Shown: positions 26,969-35,183 of the stretch, one piece after another | Position numbering within the stretch: position 1 is the stretch's first letter | Layout: each line of letters starts with the position of its first letter | DNA from: Sabulibacter ruber | GTDB lineage: Bacteria; Bacteroidota; Bacteroidia; Cytophagales; Hymenobacteraceae | Assembly: GCF_017355955.1 (NCBI RefSeq) | Contig: NZ_JAFFID010000001.1 | Coordinates: 1,984,001 to 2,048,000, forward strand | Reading direction: 5' to 3' | Length of the DNA stretch: 64,000 nt | Notes under the pieces: model-generated | Databases searched by the model: none | What the model was told of the DNA's origin: nothing | Seen by the model: only the letters and a program-made list of their open reading frames with translations | Program-made: the position numbers and the translations under genes

Positions 26969-27340
26969 CTATCTAAATACAAACTTCTTTTGCATGAGGT
27001 AATTATACCCAATTCCCACCAGAAGCGACGTAATGACTTTAGAGATAATGTAGCTGGTGCCGCTGTAATGAGTAATCACATACACACCCGCCGCATTCAG
27101 GAAAATACTTCCCAGCCAGATAATGAAGTACCTCATAGCCTGAGGCACCACATCAGCGTCTTCTGAGTGGAAGACCCATGACCGGCCTAAGGCAAAATGG
27201 AAAACCCCGCCGCACACGGTACCCAGCAAAGAAGCTGTTACATACCAGCTTTTGAAAAACTCTACTGCTATAATTGTTACCAGAAAATCAACTACTGTGG
27301 CAACCGCCGAGGCGGTTTGGGCCTTTAAGAAGGTCAGCAT
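26969..27340 (-). CDS. GtrA family membrane protein
   Basis: The 123 residues form four membrane helices with the GtrA pattern (GGVFHFALGRSWVF after helix 2, and a basic C-terminus QKKFVFR). GtrA proteins are small flippase-like partners in the transfer of lipid-linked sugars across the cytoplasmic membrane. It starts 21 bp after the pgpA remnant and precedes the phosphatidyltransferase. In this operon it may help move a glycosylated or inositol-bearing lipid. Confidence 0.88.
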   Translation of the reverse strand: MLTFLKAQTASAVATVVDFLVTIIAVEFFKSWYVTASLLGTVCGGVFHFALGRSWVFHSEDADVVPQAMRYFIIWLGSIFLNAAGVYVITHYSGTSYIISKVITSLLVGIGYNYLMQKKFVFR

Positions 27341-27361
27341 CTAAAGCAGTTTAATGTGAAT

Positions 27362-27646
27362 CTACATTTGTAACACAAGATTAGCTAACGCTCCGGCCAC
27401 CACATCGGCCAGCATCACACCCCAGTTGCCTTTCACTTGAATGGTTCAACTGATGTACAAAGGGTTGAGAATGTCAAAAACCGGAACAACACTAATCTTG
27501 TCAGAAGAGAAGAGAAAAAAGCCCGTACCGCTCTCACAGCCATACACCTGCCTACCACTTCATCTATCACAACCTTTTATCGTCTTTTTCCTGGTAAGGT
27601 TCTAAGGTTCTACTTTATTGGCTCACCAAATGCCTAAAACAATAAG
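27362..27646 (-). pseudogene. pgpA: Remnant of a PgpA-type phosphatase gene (decayed)
   Basis: No intact ORF exists, but the minus strand spells successive PgpA motifs in three different frames. LIVLGIW (from 27646) is followed by a TGA at 27623-27625, then ANKVEP. A tandem duplication of AGGTTCTA (27597-27612) and a slip in an A-run near 27575 change the frame before VVIDEVVG (27550-27573) and LLTRLVLFRF. A missing T in the T-run near 27478 shifts again into FDILNPLYIS, another TGA (27446-27448), and VKGNWGVMLADVVAG (27392 up to about 27436), ending in ANLVLQM and TAG. The N-terminal part is gone, and one Asp of the family's GVMxDDV motif is Ala. In intact clusters this phosphatase removes phosphate from phosphatidylinositol phosphate or phosphatidylglycerophosphate. 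Confidence 0.85.
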
Positions 27647-27785
27647 ATTTTCTGGCTATTGTCTCTGGCGGTCATTCATCTGCGGCAGATACCAAAAAAG
27701 GCAGGTAGCCTCGGTTGCTACCGTACCACCTCCCTTTTTCGTGTGTTTTACCCAAAACCAGCCGAAACCAGTCTGGGAATATTTC

Positions 27786-29111
27786 TTATAAAGCCTCTAC
27801 CAGATCCTGGTAGTAATCCAGGCCCAGGTGGGTGATCAGGTCCTCGCCCATCATGTGGCGCAGGGTGTTCTGCAGCTTCATCAATTGCTTGAAGATGTCG
27901 TGCTCGGGGGCAAGTCCCTCGGCGGTTTGCGGCGACTTGTAGTAGAAGCTCAGCCACTCCTGGATGCCGCTCATGCCGGCCCGCTGCGCCAGGTCGGTGA
28001 ACAGGGCTAGGTCAAGAACAAGTGGGGCCGCTAAAATAGAGTCGCGGCACAGGAAGTTGATCTTGATCTGCATCTGGTAACCCAGCCAGCCGAAGATATC
28101 GATGTTGTCCCAGCTTTCTTTGTTATCGCCGTGCGGCGGGTAGTAATTGATGCGCACTTTGTGGTACATGTCTCCGTAGAGTTCTGGGTTTGATTCCGGT
28201 TTGAAGATCTCGTCCAGCACGCTCAGCTTGCTTACCTCTTTGGTCTTGAAGTTATCCGGATGGTCCAGCACGTACCCGTCGCGGTTTCCCAGGATGTTGG
28301 AGGAGAACCAGCCTCTCACGCCTAAAGCACGCGCGTGCAGCCCGGGGGCCAGGATGGTCTTCATCAAGGTCTGCCCGGTCTTGAAGTCCTTGCCGGAGAT
28401 GGCGATGCCGTGCTCTTTTGCTAATTCAACGATGGCTGGGATGTCCACGGTCAGGTTAGGCGCCCCGTTGGCGAAAGGAACGCCGGACTTGATGGCCGCA
28501 TACGCGTAGATCATGCTCGGGGCGATAGCCGGGTCGTTGTTGCGCAGGCCTTCCTCAAACGCCTCGATGGATCTGTGCACATCAGATTCTTCGATGTAGA
28601 TCTCGGTGGAACCGCACCATACCATCACCAGGCGGTCGCAGTCATTCGCTTCTCTGAAGTTCAGGATATCGTCCATCAGCATTTCGGCCAGCTCCATCTT
28701 GTTGGCGCCCTCTTTCACGTGGGTGCCGTCCAGGTTGCGGGCGTAGGCTTTGTCAAACACCGCTTTCATGGGCTTCAACGCCTCTAACTCCGGCTTGATG
28801 GCGTGCAGCAGCATGGGCTCCAGCACCTTGGCGTTCACCGCTGCCTCAAACACGTTGTCTGAGTACACGTCCCAGCCTCCGAACACAATGTCAGAAAGAT
28901 CTGCCAGCGGAACAAAGTCTTTGATCAATGGGTAACGGTTCTCGGTGCGCTTGCCCAACCGGATGCTTCCCATTTGGGTAAGAGACCCGATAGGCTGCGC
29001 CAATCCTTTTCTTACGGCCTCTACACCGGCAATAAAGGTAGTAGCCACGGCTCCCAAACCCGGAATCAGGATTCCTAAACGCCCTTTGGCATCTTTTACT
29101 TGATATTCCAT
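27786..29111 (-). CDS. ino1: myo-Inositol-3-phosphate synthase
   Basis: The 441-aa enzyme converts glucose 6-phosphate into myo-inositol 3-phosphate with internal NAD recycling. The N-terminal Rossmann motif is GILIPGLGAVATT, and the family segments appear further on: FGGWDVYSDN, ANGAPNLTVD, SGKDFKTGQT, SSNILGNRDG and HKVRINYYPPHGDNKESWD. Length and motifs match the long Ino1 type of Bacteroidota and eukaryotes. It is the first gene of the inositol-lipid operon. Upstream 29112-29470 is AT-rich with no gene. Confidence 0.95.
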   Translation of the reverse strand: MEYQVKDAKGRLGILIPGLGAVATTFIAGVEAVRKGLAQPIGSLTQMGSIRLGKRTENRYPLIKDFVPLADLSDIVFGGWDVYSDNVFEAAVNAKVLEPMLLHAIKPELEALKPMKAVFDKAYARNLDGTHVKEGANKMELAEMLMDDILNFREANDCDRLVMVWCGSTEIYIEESDVHRSIEAFEEGLRNNDPAIAPSMIYAYAAIKSGVPFANGAPNLTVDIPAIVELAKEHGIAISGKDFKTGQTLMKTILAPGLHARALGVRGWFSSNILGNRDGYVLDHPDNFKTKEVSKLSVLDEIFKPESNPELYGDMYHKVRINYYPPHGDNKESWDNIDIFGWLGYQMQIKINFLCRDSILAAPLVLDLALFTDLAQRAGMSGIQEWLSFYYKSPQTAEGLAPEHDIFKQLMKLQNTLRHMMGEDLITHLGLDYYQDLVEAL

Positions 29112-29470
29112 ATGTTCAAATTAAGCTTTAGTAATGGGTGTCTCTTTTGGCAGATTATGCTTGCTTAAGTTATCTATAATTTACTCAATCTCAACTAGGT
29201 ATATACCCACTTTCTGCAAGCATTTTTACTAGTTTCCTCTGAGGAACTACTTAGTCACAAATTCATCTATATATATGACTTACTATATATCTTAGAAAGA
29301 ATCTATGTACGTCTTGCTTAGGTAAAAGTTAGCGCACCTCTCAAAAAAATAACCAGCCGGTAAAAAGGCAGAGCCTCTGCAGGAAAGCGTTTCATGTACT
29401 TCCTACAGAGTCTCAACACGTTATGTCTATGTGCTCCTGATTTTTCTGGATAAGCCGTTTTGATTAAATA
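29112..29470. other. Gene-free AT-rich interval
   Basis: This 359-bp stretch between ino1 and the RHH gene contains no convincing ORF or RNA. It has TATATATATGACTTACTATA-like runs near 29270 and an imperfect hairpin around 29373-29415 that may end the SPFH-RHH transcript. The ino1 promoter must lie here. Confidence 0.5.
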
Positions 29471-29674
29471 TTAACTGCCAGAACCCTCAGGGGTACTTTC
29501 GCCTTCCTGAGGTTCTTCTTTGGGTTTAGGCAACCGGCCAGATTTTTTAAGCGCTTCCTGAATAATCCATTCAATCTGGCCGTTAGTGCTTCTGAACTCG
29601 TCTGCGGCCCATTTTTCCACAGCTTTCATCATCTCAGCGTTCATGCGCAGGGCAAACGATTTTTTCTCGGCCAT
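29471..29674 (-). CDS. Arc-type ribbon-helix-helix protein
   Basis: A 67-aa protein whose first 50 residues fit a ribbon-helix-helix: strand KSFALRMN, then helices AEMMKAVEKWAADEF and TNGQIEWIIQEALKK. The tail is Pro/Glu/Ser-rich and disordered. Arc-like proteins bind DNA as dimers. It starts 3 bp after the SPFH gene stop. A repressor or accessory role for its partner gene is likely, and two palindromes upstream of the operon could be its operators. Confidence 0.85.
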   Translation of the reverse strand: MAEKKSFALRMNAEMMKAVEKWAADEFRSTNGQIEWIIQEALKKSGRLPKPKEEPQEGESTPEGSGS

Positions 29675-29677
29675 AGG

Positions 29678-30529
29678 CTAGTGATGTAAAGTTCCGGCAT
29701 TTACCACGGGGGCCACCGCACGGTCTGAACACAGAACCACCATGAGGTTACTTACCATAGCGGCTTTGCGTTCCTCGTCAAAATCTACCAACCGTTTGTC
29801 ATTGAGCTCAGCCAAAGCCATCTCTACCATACCCACGGCGCCCTCCACAATTTTGGCCCGGGCTGCTACAATGGCCGTGGCTTGCTGGCGCTGCAACATG
29901 GCACTGGCAATTTCCTGCGCATACGCCAGATAACTAATACGGGCCTCCAGCACATGGATACCGGCAATGGCCAGCCGTTCCATCAGTTCACGCTCCAGTT
30001 CATCGTTCACTTCCTGGCTGCTGCCCCGGAGAGAAATCTCACTTTCATCCTGAAAATTATCATAAGGGTAAGCCCCGGCCAGTTTCCGCATGGCAGACTC
30101 ACTCTGTACTTTCACAAAGGTTTCAAAGTTGTCTACCTCAAAAGCGGCTCTGAAGGTTTCCTCTACCCGCCAGACCAACACCACCCCAATCATGATAGGG
30201 TTTCCCAGTTTGTCATTCACCTTGATGGGGTTAGTGTCCAGGTTGCGGGCCCTGAGCGAGATGCTTTTAGAAGCGAAAAAAGGATTTACCCAGAAGAAAC
30301 CGTTCTGCTTGATGGTTCCCTTGTACTCGCCAAACAGGGTAAGCACCTTAGTCTCATTGGGGTTGATGATCTTGAACCCCTTCCCGATGAACACAAAAAT
30401 CAGGGAAAAGGGGCCCAGGGTCCCAGCTCCCAGGTAATAGACAGAAGCTATAGCTACTCCAATCAGCAGCAGCAGAAGAATGAGGATGGTATAACCTGAG
30501 GCGGGATGGTATGGTTTTTCAGCTTTCAT
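29678..30529 (-). CDS. SPFH/Band 7 domain membrane protein
   Basis: The 283-aa product has two close N-terminal membrane segments (about 12-30 and 34-50), then an SPFH domain (about 54-220: [47 protein letters not shown]) and a C-terminal coiled helix ([25 protein letters not shown] cut at the AIVAARAKI region). SPFH proteins form oligomeric cages in the membrane and are tied to membrane stress or protease control. It is co-transcribed with the RHH gene. Confidence 0.9.
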   Translation of the reverse strand: MKAEKPYHPASGYTILILLLLLIGVAIASVYYLGAGTLGPFSLIFVFIGKGFKIINPNETKVLTLFGEYKGTIKQNGFFWVNPFFASKSISLRARNLDTNPIKVNDKLGNPIMIGVVLVWRVEETFRAAFEVDNFETFVKVQSESAMRKLAGAYPYDNFQDESEISLRGSSQEVNDELERELMERLAIAGIHVLEARISYLAYAQEIASAMLQRQQATAIVAARAKIVEGAVGMVEMALAELNDKRLVDFDEERKAAMVSNLMVVLCSDRAVAPVVNAGTLHH

Positions 30530-30543
30530 AGACTTATTTCATT

Positions 30544-30563
30544 TTGATATCATATTGATATCA
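30544..30563. promoter_or_regulatory. Tandem TTGATATCA palindromes, candidate operator
   Basis: TTGATATCA occurs twice in direct repeat, at 30544-30552 and 30555-30563, with centres 11 bp (one helical turn) apart, 15 bp upstream of the SPFH start codon. This fits cooperative binding of two RHH dimers, possibly of the Arc-type protein of the same operon. Confidence 0.5.
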
Positions 30564-30709
30564 ACTAAGATAATGTATGGAGCTTACAGAAGAAAGCATT
30601 ATTTCAAAAACCGTATTTAACCAACCGTAACTTATTCAAAATCAGTACAAACCCGCATAGCCACTCAGTTTCGCCTGCGTATATAAAAGCAAAGATTTGT
30701 TGATTAACT

Positions 30710-30718
30710 AAAGGAGGT
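30710..30718 (+). promoter_or_regulatory. Perfect Shine-Dalgarno sequence
   Basis: AAAGGAGGT lies 4 nt upstream of the ATG at 30723. Most genes in this window lack any such sequence, so this one stands out and fixes the start of the SPW gene. Confidence 0.7.
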
Positions 30719-30722
30719 TGAT

Positions 30723-31085
30723 ATGCGTGTTATCCCCACCAGTATTCACGGTGTTATTGATTATCTCACTGCCATTTTACTGATTGCCTCACCCTGGCTG
30801 TTTGGCTTTTACCAGGGCGGAGCAGAAACCTGGGTGCCGGTTGCCGTTGGCGCTATTATTCTCATCCAGGCCCTGATGACCCGTAATGAAACCGGGGCTA
30901 TCAAAATGTTGCCGATGCCTGCCCACATTGTGAGCGATTTAGCCATTGGTTTGTTCCTGGCCTTGTCTCCCTGGCTGTTCATGTTCCATGATGTGATCTG
31001 GGGACCTCACTTTGTGATAGGAGTGATGATTGTGGGTGAAGCTATTTTAACCAGAATGACTCCCTCTACTTCCGTTTCAAGGTAA
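30723..31085 (+). CDS. SPW repeat membrane protein
   Basis: A 120-aa protein with four membrane helices containing two SPW repeats: ASPWLFGF in the first half and LSPWLFMF in the second. Each half starts with a His-containing segment (SIHGVIDYL and PAHIVSDLA), a sign of internal duplication. The family is of unknown function and common in soil and stress-tolerant bacteria. It has a strong Shine-Dalgarno site and an unusually strong terminator, which suggests high expression. Confidence 0.88.
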   Translation: MRVIPTSIHGVIDYLTAILLIASPWLFGFYQGGAETWVPVAVGAIILIQALMTRNETGAIKMLPMPAHIVSDLAIGLFLALSPWLFMFHDVIWGPHFVIGVMIVGEAILTRMTPSTSVSR

Positions 31086-31102
31086 GTTTTGTTTGTTTAT
31101 GT

Positions 31103-31147
31103 GAAACAGAAAGGCTCCTCTGCTTGGCAGAGGAGCCTTTCTGTTTC
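31103..31147. terminator. Bidirectional intrinsic terminator with 21-bp stem
   Basis: GAAACAGAAAGGCTCCTCTGC (31103-31123, counted as two joined 10-mers plus one base) pairs perfectly with 31127-31147 around a 3-nt loop. It separates the convergent SPW and bestrophin genes. Confidence 0.85.
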
Positions 31148-31148
31148 A

Positions 31149-31172
31149 GGCCTGTTTTCGGGAAAACAGGCC
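31149..31172. repeat. 3EP palindromic element, copy 10 (near-ideal core)
   Basis: GGCCTGTTTTC and its exact complement GAAAACAGGCC are joined by GG. It directly follows the terminator arm ending in CTGTTTC. Confidence 0.7.
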
Positions 31173-31197
31173 GTAATTAGCCGATCAGCGACCTGGG

Positions 31198-32157
31198 CTA
31201 TAAGACAACTCCTTTTTCCAGGTTCTTGGGTGCCGGGAAGTTGGTATCTCCCCAGTGCTCTTTCAGGTTGGTTTCAATGGACAGCGAAAGCGCGGTAAGC
31301 GGCACATCCTCCAGGCGGTTCTCAAAGGGATCTTCCATGCGTTCGCCCACCAGATCAAGGCACAGGAACACAAAAGAGATAATCACCGATACCGGAATAC
31401 TGGCCCAGCCAATCTCATCTACAAACACAAAGGGCAGCAAGGAGGCATGAATAAACACGAATACCCGGGAGAAATAGCTGTATTGCCTTGGGAACGGCGT
31501 GTTCTTGATGCGCTCGCACCGCCCCTGGATGTTGTTGAACTCCACCAGGGTTTGTTCCAGTTGCACAAAACGGAAATCAGAAAGCCAGCCCCGTTCAAAG
31601 GCAAACCTCAGGTCATCGCCCTGTAAATTGAGCAGGTAGTTGGGTGGATTGTTCTTGCCGCTGAACGCCTTAAACTCATTTGGGGACAGGAACGAAACCG
31701 TATCTGTATAGTCATTGGTTTCTTCAATGATTTCTTCCTGCTTGGTTTCATTGTAGGGTTTAGGATGGCGCAGGAATACCCGCAGCGCGTGCACAAACCC
31801 CATGTGCCGGTACACCATGCGTCTCTGCAATTGCTTTACTTCCTCGGTATCTTCATGGTTGGTGGGCACAATCATGGTGATGACTTCCCGGCCCCAGGCC
31901 CGACTGCTGTTCACCAATTGGCCCCAGATCTGGCGGGCTTCCCACCAGCGCTCATAGGCGTTGCTGTTCTTGAAACCCAGGAAAATAGCAAGCGCCGTAC
32001 TCAGCGCGGTGAGCGTGCTGAACGGCAAGTGCAGATGCAGGGCCTCAAAATAATCATGCAGCAGGTAGACCGCCACGGAGAGCAGAAGATAATACAGCAC
32101 ACCTTGCCAGGTGTAGTGGGCAATTACACTCCACTTAAGATTTCGTTGTACAAGCAT
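31198..32157 (-). CDS. Bestrophin family (UPF0187) anion channel
   Basis: A 319-aa membrane protein with the bacterial bestrophin layout: an N-terminal pair of helices, the conserved SNAYERWWEAR segment at about 62-72, a helical cytoplasmic middle, and a second helix pair including VDEIGWASIPVSVIISFVFL. It ends ERMEDPFENRLEDVPL, close to the family's conserved Asp-Pro-Phe element. Homologues form pentameric chloride channels. It is a single gene. Confidence 0.9.
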   Translation of the reverse strand: MLVQRNLKWSVIAHYTWQGVLYYLLLSVAVYLLHDYFEALHLHLPFSTLTALSTALAIFLGFKNSNAYERWWEARQIWGQLVNSSRAWGREVITMIVPTNHEDTEEVKQLQRRMVYRHMGFVHALRVFLRHPKPYNETKQEEIIEETNDYTDTVSFLSPNEFKAFSGKNNPPNYLLNLQGDDLRFAFERGWLSDFRFVQLEQTLVEFNNIQGRCERIKNTPFPRQYSYFSRVFVFIHASLLPFVFVDEIGWASIPVSVIISFVFLCLDLVGERMEDPFENRLEDVPLTALSLSIETNLKEHWGDTNFPAPKNLEKGVVL

Positions 32158-32192
32158 AAAAAGCGAATTAGCAAGAACTAAACCGGTAAACG

Positions 32193-32217
32193 GTCCGCTT
32201 GTTTTCTACAAGCGGAC
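32193..32217 (-). terminator. Hairpin overlapping the stop of the SdiA-regulated gene
   Basis: GTCCGCTTGT and ACAAGCGGAC pair around a 5-nt loop that contains the stop codon. There is no strong T tract, so termination is only probable. Confidence 0.45.
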
Positions 32218-33090
32218 GCGCAGGATATTGGCAGGTTCTTTCTTCCCTTCGTTGGAGATATACAACTCACCCGATGGACTGAACGCAATGCCTTCCGGCT
32301 TATAGAAAGTTGTGTCACTCAGTTTATGCCTTACTTTAATGCTGCCGTCTGGGTTTAGAATGAACAACTGCGGATTAGCCCCTTCGGTCAAATAAATTTC
32401 GCCGGTGATGGGGTGAATGGCAATTTCTGAGGGCTGCCACACTTTGCTCACCTTCTTCTGTTCGGTTTGGCTCAGCATCGGGTCTTTCAGGCTAAGTTTA
32501 AACACCGGCTGCTCAGATAGCTTTTTGGTTGCCAGGTCAAACGCGTACACGCCTTTGTATTCTGAGGTACCGGCTTCCTCTCCTTTGATGGCCAGCAACA
32601 GGCGCTTGTTTTTAGGGTCATAGGTAAGACCTTCCACGTTGTTGGCTTCGGTGAGGGGCGTTTCATAGTCACTGATCTTGAAAGCCTCTGATTGCCAGTC
32701 TGCCACCTCAAACAAGTGTCCATCGCTTCTCACCACGTAGGCGGTGTTGCCCGCCAGCGCGATGCCTTCATAATCGCCGGCCGCCCCGAAGGTAATTTGC
32801 CGGTCTATCTTATTGGTGTTGGTGTTATAGACGAAAATGACGCCGGCCTCGTCCTGCACGCAGGCAAACTGCCCGTTGCCCAGGTACGCAATACCAGATA
32901 CTTCCCGCAGAATCTCAGGCACTTCCCATTTCTGGTTTACCTGCACGGCATTGGAAGCCATTTCTACGGTCTTGTTCTTCTTTTTCTTCTTGGGTTTCTC
33001 GTCGGCCATGCCGTGGGCACTGTTGCTCTCGCAGGCCAGCACGGCAAATGAAAACAGCAGACTGGTTACTATGATCTGAAAGCGTTTCAT
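32206..33090 (-). CDS. SdiA-regulated family beta-propeller lipoprotein
   Basis: The 294-aa product has a lipoprotein signal ending in AVLACESN, a Lys-rich linker (KPKKKKKNK) and a beta-propeller of the SdiA-regulated type: EVSGIAYLGNGQFACV, DYEGIALAG, NVEGLTYDPK, KPEGIAFSP and a C-terminal EGKKEP. The name comes from enterobacterial homologues; the molecular role is unknown. It probably sits in the envelope. Confidence 0.85.
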   Translation of the reverse strand: MKRFQIIVTSLLFSFAVLACESNSAHGMADEKPKKKKKNKTVEMASNAVQVNQKWEVPEILREVSGIAYLGNGQFACVQDEAGVIFVYNTNTNKIDRQITFGAAGDYEGIALAGNTAYVVRSDGHLFEVADWQSEAFKISDYETPLTEANNVEGLTYDPKNKRLLLAIKGEEAGTSEYKGVYAFDLATKKLSEQPVFKLSLKDPMLSQTEQKKVSKVWQPSEIAIHPITGEIYLTEGANPQLFILNPDGSIKVRHKLSDTTFYKPEGIAFSPSGELYISNEGKKEPANILRVRL

Positions 33091-33183
33091 ATGTTTCTCT
33101 TTTTTTGATGGTAAGAAAAGCGGCGGAAAGTGGTGCTCAGAATTAAAGCAAGCCTTTCTCCTTTTGCCGCGGTATTTCGTTTC

Positions 33184-33212
33184 TATTCTGTTTTTCTAAA
33201 ATCAGCCCAGAA
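33184..33212. repeat. 3EP palindromic element, copy 11 (degenerate)
   Basis: ATTCTGTTTTTCTAAAATCAGCCCAGAAT, read as ATTCTGTTTTTC plus TAAAATCAGCCCAGAAT. A small hairpin, GTTGCC/GGCAAC, follows at 33218-33233 before the PepSY-like gene stop. Confidence 0.45.
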
Positions 33213-33255
33213 TCAGGTTGCCCTGCTGGCAACTTCAGGAGTGCTCTTGCCGTGG

Positions 33256-33696
33256 TTAGTCCCAGAACGGCAGGTTTGCCACCGATCCGTCAGAGGCATA
33301 TACTTTCTTCAGGTCCTGGTTGTTATTCTCCAACTCCACCTGGAAGTACACGCGGCCGTCTTTTTCCACTTTCTCCAGGTCATCCAGGAGGTGGGACGGG
33401 AAATCGCGCTGGAGGCCCAGCGTAACTTCTTGAGGCAACTCCGAAGAAGTGATTTCCTGTTTGTGCATCACTACCCGGCCGGTGGCATCCAGCAGCACGG
33501 TATGTTCAATCTGGTTTATAGCAAACTCGGCCTCGTAGAGCGCTCCCTCCTTTTCCCATTCCACCATTTTAGCCGCGGGATACTTCACTTGCAGAGAGTT
33601 CTGCACCAAAGACGGAGGTTGCACGCCGGTCAGTTTCTGGCTGCAGCCCAAAGCCGGAGCGGCCACCGCTAACAAGATAAAAAGGCGCTTTTTCAT
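33256..33696 (-). CDS. PepSY-like lipoprotein
   Basis: The start was placed at MKKRLFIL (33696), four codons after another ATG. The 146-aa product has a lipoprotein signal ending in APALGCSQ and two repeats of the PepSY-like (DUF2874) fold: NSLQVKYPAAKMVEWEKEG with EAEFAINQIEHTVLLDATG, and LQRDFPSHLLDDLEKVEKDG with VELENN. Such proteins often lie beside two-component genes, as here (sensor kinase 224 bp upstream), and may modulate an envelope sensor or protease. Confidence 0.85.
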   Translation of the reverse strand: MKKRLFILLAVAAPALGCSQKLTGVQPPSLVQNSLQVKYPAAKMVEWEKEGALYEAEFAINQIEHTVLLDATGRVVMHKQEITSSELPQEVTLGLQRDFPSHLLDDLEKVEKDGRVYFQVELENNNQDLKKVYASDGSVANLPFWD

Positions 33697-33828
33697 AGGT
33701 CTATACATTGGTTTATCAGGTTATTGTACCCCAAAGCTCGGACCCAAATCAGGAAAGAATTGGGAATCTGTAGACCAGAAGAAAAAATTTAGAAAAATTT
33801 TGAGCCAGGGAAAGCTGGACAGACAATC

Positions 33829-33865
33829 CGTTTTAGGGCCTTTTTGGGGAAATCGGCCTTAAAAC
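33829..33865. repeat. 3EP palindromic element, copy 12
   Basis: CGTTTTAGGGCCTTTTTGGGG faces AAATCGGCCTTAAAAC. It abuts the terminator of the kinase gene. Confidence 0.65.
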
Positions 33866-33867
33866 AA

Positions 33868-33890
33868 AAAGCAGGGTTTTTCCCTGCTTT
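33868..33890 (-). terminator. Intrinsic terminator of the two-component operon
   Basis: AAAGCAGGG and CCCTGCTTT pair around TTTTT. On the minus strand it is followed by TTGTTTT. It lies 30 bp past the kinase stop. Confidence 0.85.
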
Positions 33891-33920
33891 TACTTTACTG
33901 GGCATTTACAGAATTCAGGC

Positions 33921-35183
33921 CTAGAACCGGACCGTGAACACGTGCCCCTGCCGGTAAGTGTAGTCAATTGTGAAATCGTACAGATCACAGATGGCTTTCA
34001 CGATGGACAACCCTAGGCCCGTGGAAGAAGCGGACGCCTCTTCTTTGTAAAACCGGTTGAACACCCTGTCGGCGGGGAGCGGGTGTGTTTTGCCTTCGTT
34101 CTCAATGCTCAATGCAGCCTTGCTTAGCTGAATCCGCAGGTAGCCGCCTTTGGCGTTGTGCACAATGGCATTTTTGAGCAGGTTCATCACCAGCATGGCG
34201 GCCAAATCGGGGTTCAGTTGCAGGGTGACTTCATCTGGGGCCTCTAATTCAACCCTGATGTCTTTGAAGGCGATCTGGTCAGAGAAATCATCTAAGGTTT
34301 TCTGCAGGAGTGCCCGCATGGACACCTCTTCTTCCTGCCCAAACTGCCGGTTTTCTATTTTAGAGAGCAGCAGCAGGGATTTGTTCAGGCGGGTGAGGCG
34401 CTCCAGGTTCTCCATCACGACCCCGATCTGCAGCAGTTGCTCCTCTTGCAAAGGTTGGCTCTCGGCGAGCAGTTCCAGTTTGTTCAGGCTGATGGCTAAA
34501 GGTGTCTGCAGTTCATGCGAGGCGTTTTCAATGAAGGCTTTTTGGTTCTGGTAGGCGGCCACGTTCTGCTGCAGCAGCTTTTCCACAGTCTGGTTCAGGA
34601 GCTGGAACTCCTCAATGTTGGTTTTCTGCACCGGCACGGGTTTGGCGTCTTCCAGCCGGAACTGCTGCAGGCGCTGCAACACGTGGTAAAAAGGTTTCCA
34701 GATGCGCTTCAGGAGCAGGTTGTTAAGCACCAGAATGCTGGCCACCAGCCCCAGGTACAGCCACAGCAGCGAGTACAGCAGGTCTTCAATAAGGTCATCT
34801 TCTTCCACCATGGAGGTGATTACCCGCAGTTCGTAGTACTTCTCGTGGTGCCGGAACACGGTGGTGAGCATGCGCACGGGCTCAAAGTCCTTTTCGTTCT
34901 GCATGTACATGAGCGTGTCCTGGTAGGTGTCTTTGCGGTGGATGGCCAGCGTGAACGGGATTTCCTTTACCCTGAAGTAACCGGCCTCAAAACTGCGCTG
35001 CGCCAGCACGGTACTGTCCTGCGCGGCTTTCTGAATCACCAGAATCTTTTGGTTTTCCAGACCGTCGTCCATGCTGTCATAGATCTCGTCCAGCATGTTG
35101 AAATAGAACAGCGCCGCCCACGCAGAGATGACTACCAGCAGCAATCCCGCCAGGTAAGCGGTGGCGTGGTTGAGCAGTTTCAT
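33921..35183 (-). CDS. Two-component sensor histidine kinase
   Basis: A 420-aa kinase with an N-terminal membrane helix (about 8-28), a periplasmic sensor of about 100 residues, a second helix (about 135-157), a DHp domain with the phosphorylated His223 in ENASHELQTP, and a HATPase domain (NAIVHNAKGG, IENEGKT, STGLGLSIVK). Its start overlaps the response-regulator stop by 4 bp (ATGA), so the two are translationally coupled. The stimulus is unknown. Confidence 0.93.
   Translation of the reverse strand: MKLLNHATAYLAGLLLVVISAWAALFYFNMLDEIYDSMDDGLENQKILVIQKAAQDSTVLAQRSFEAGYFRVKEIPFTLAIHRKDTYQDTLMYMQNEKDFEPVRMLTTVFRHHEKYYELRVITSMVEEDDLIEDLLYSLLWLYLGLVASILVLNNLLLKRIWKPFYHVLQRLQQFRLEDAKPVPVQKTNIEEFQLLNQTVEKLLQQNVAAYQNQKAFIENASHELQTPLAISLNKLELLAESQPLQEEQLLQIGVVMENLERLTRLNKSLLLLSKIENRQFGQEEEVSMRALLQKTLDDFSDQIAFKDIRVELEAPDEVTLQLNPDLAAMLVMNLLKNAIVHNAKGGYLRIQLSKAALSIENEGKTHPLPADRVFNRFYKEEASASSTGLGLSIVKAICDLYDFTIDYTYRQGHVFTVRF

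Noticed and set aside
27362..27646. Possibility that the pgpA remnant is only a sequencing error
   Set aside because: Two homopolymer slips could be errors, but in-frame TGA codons, an 8-bp tandem duplication, a missing N-terminus and a changed metal-site Asp together need real mutations.
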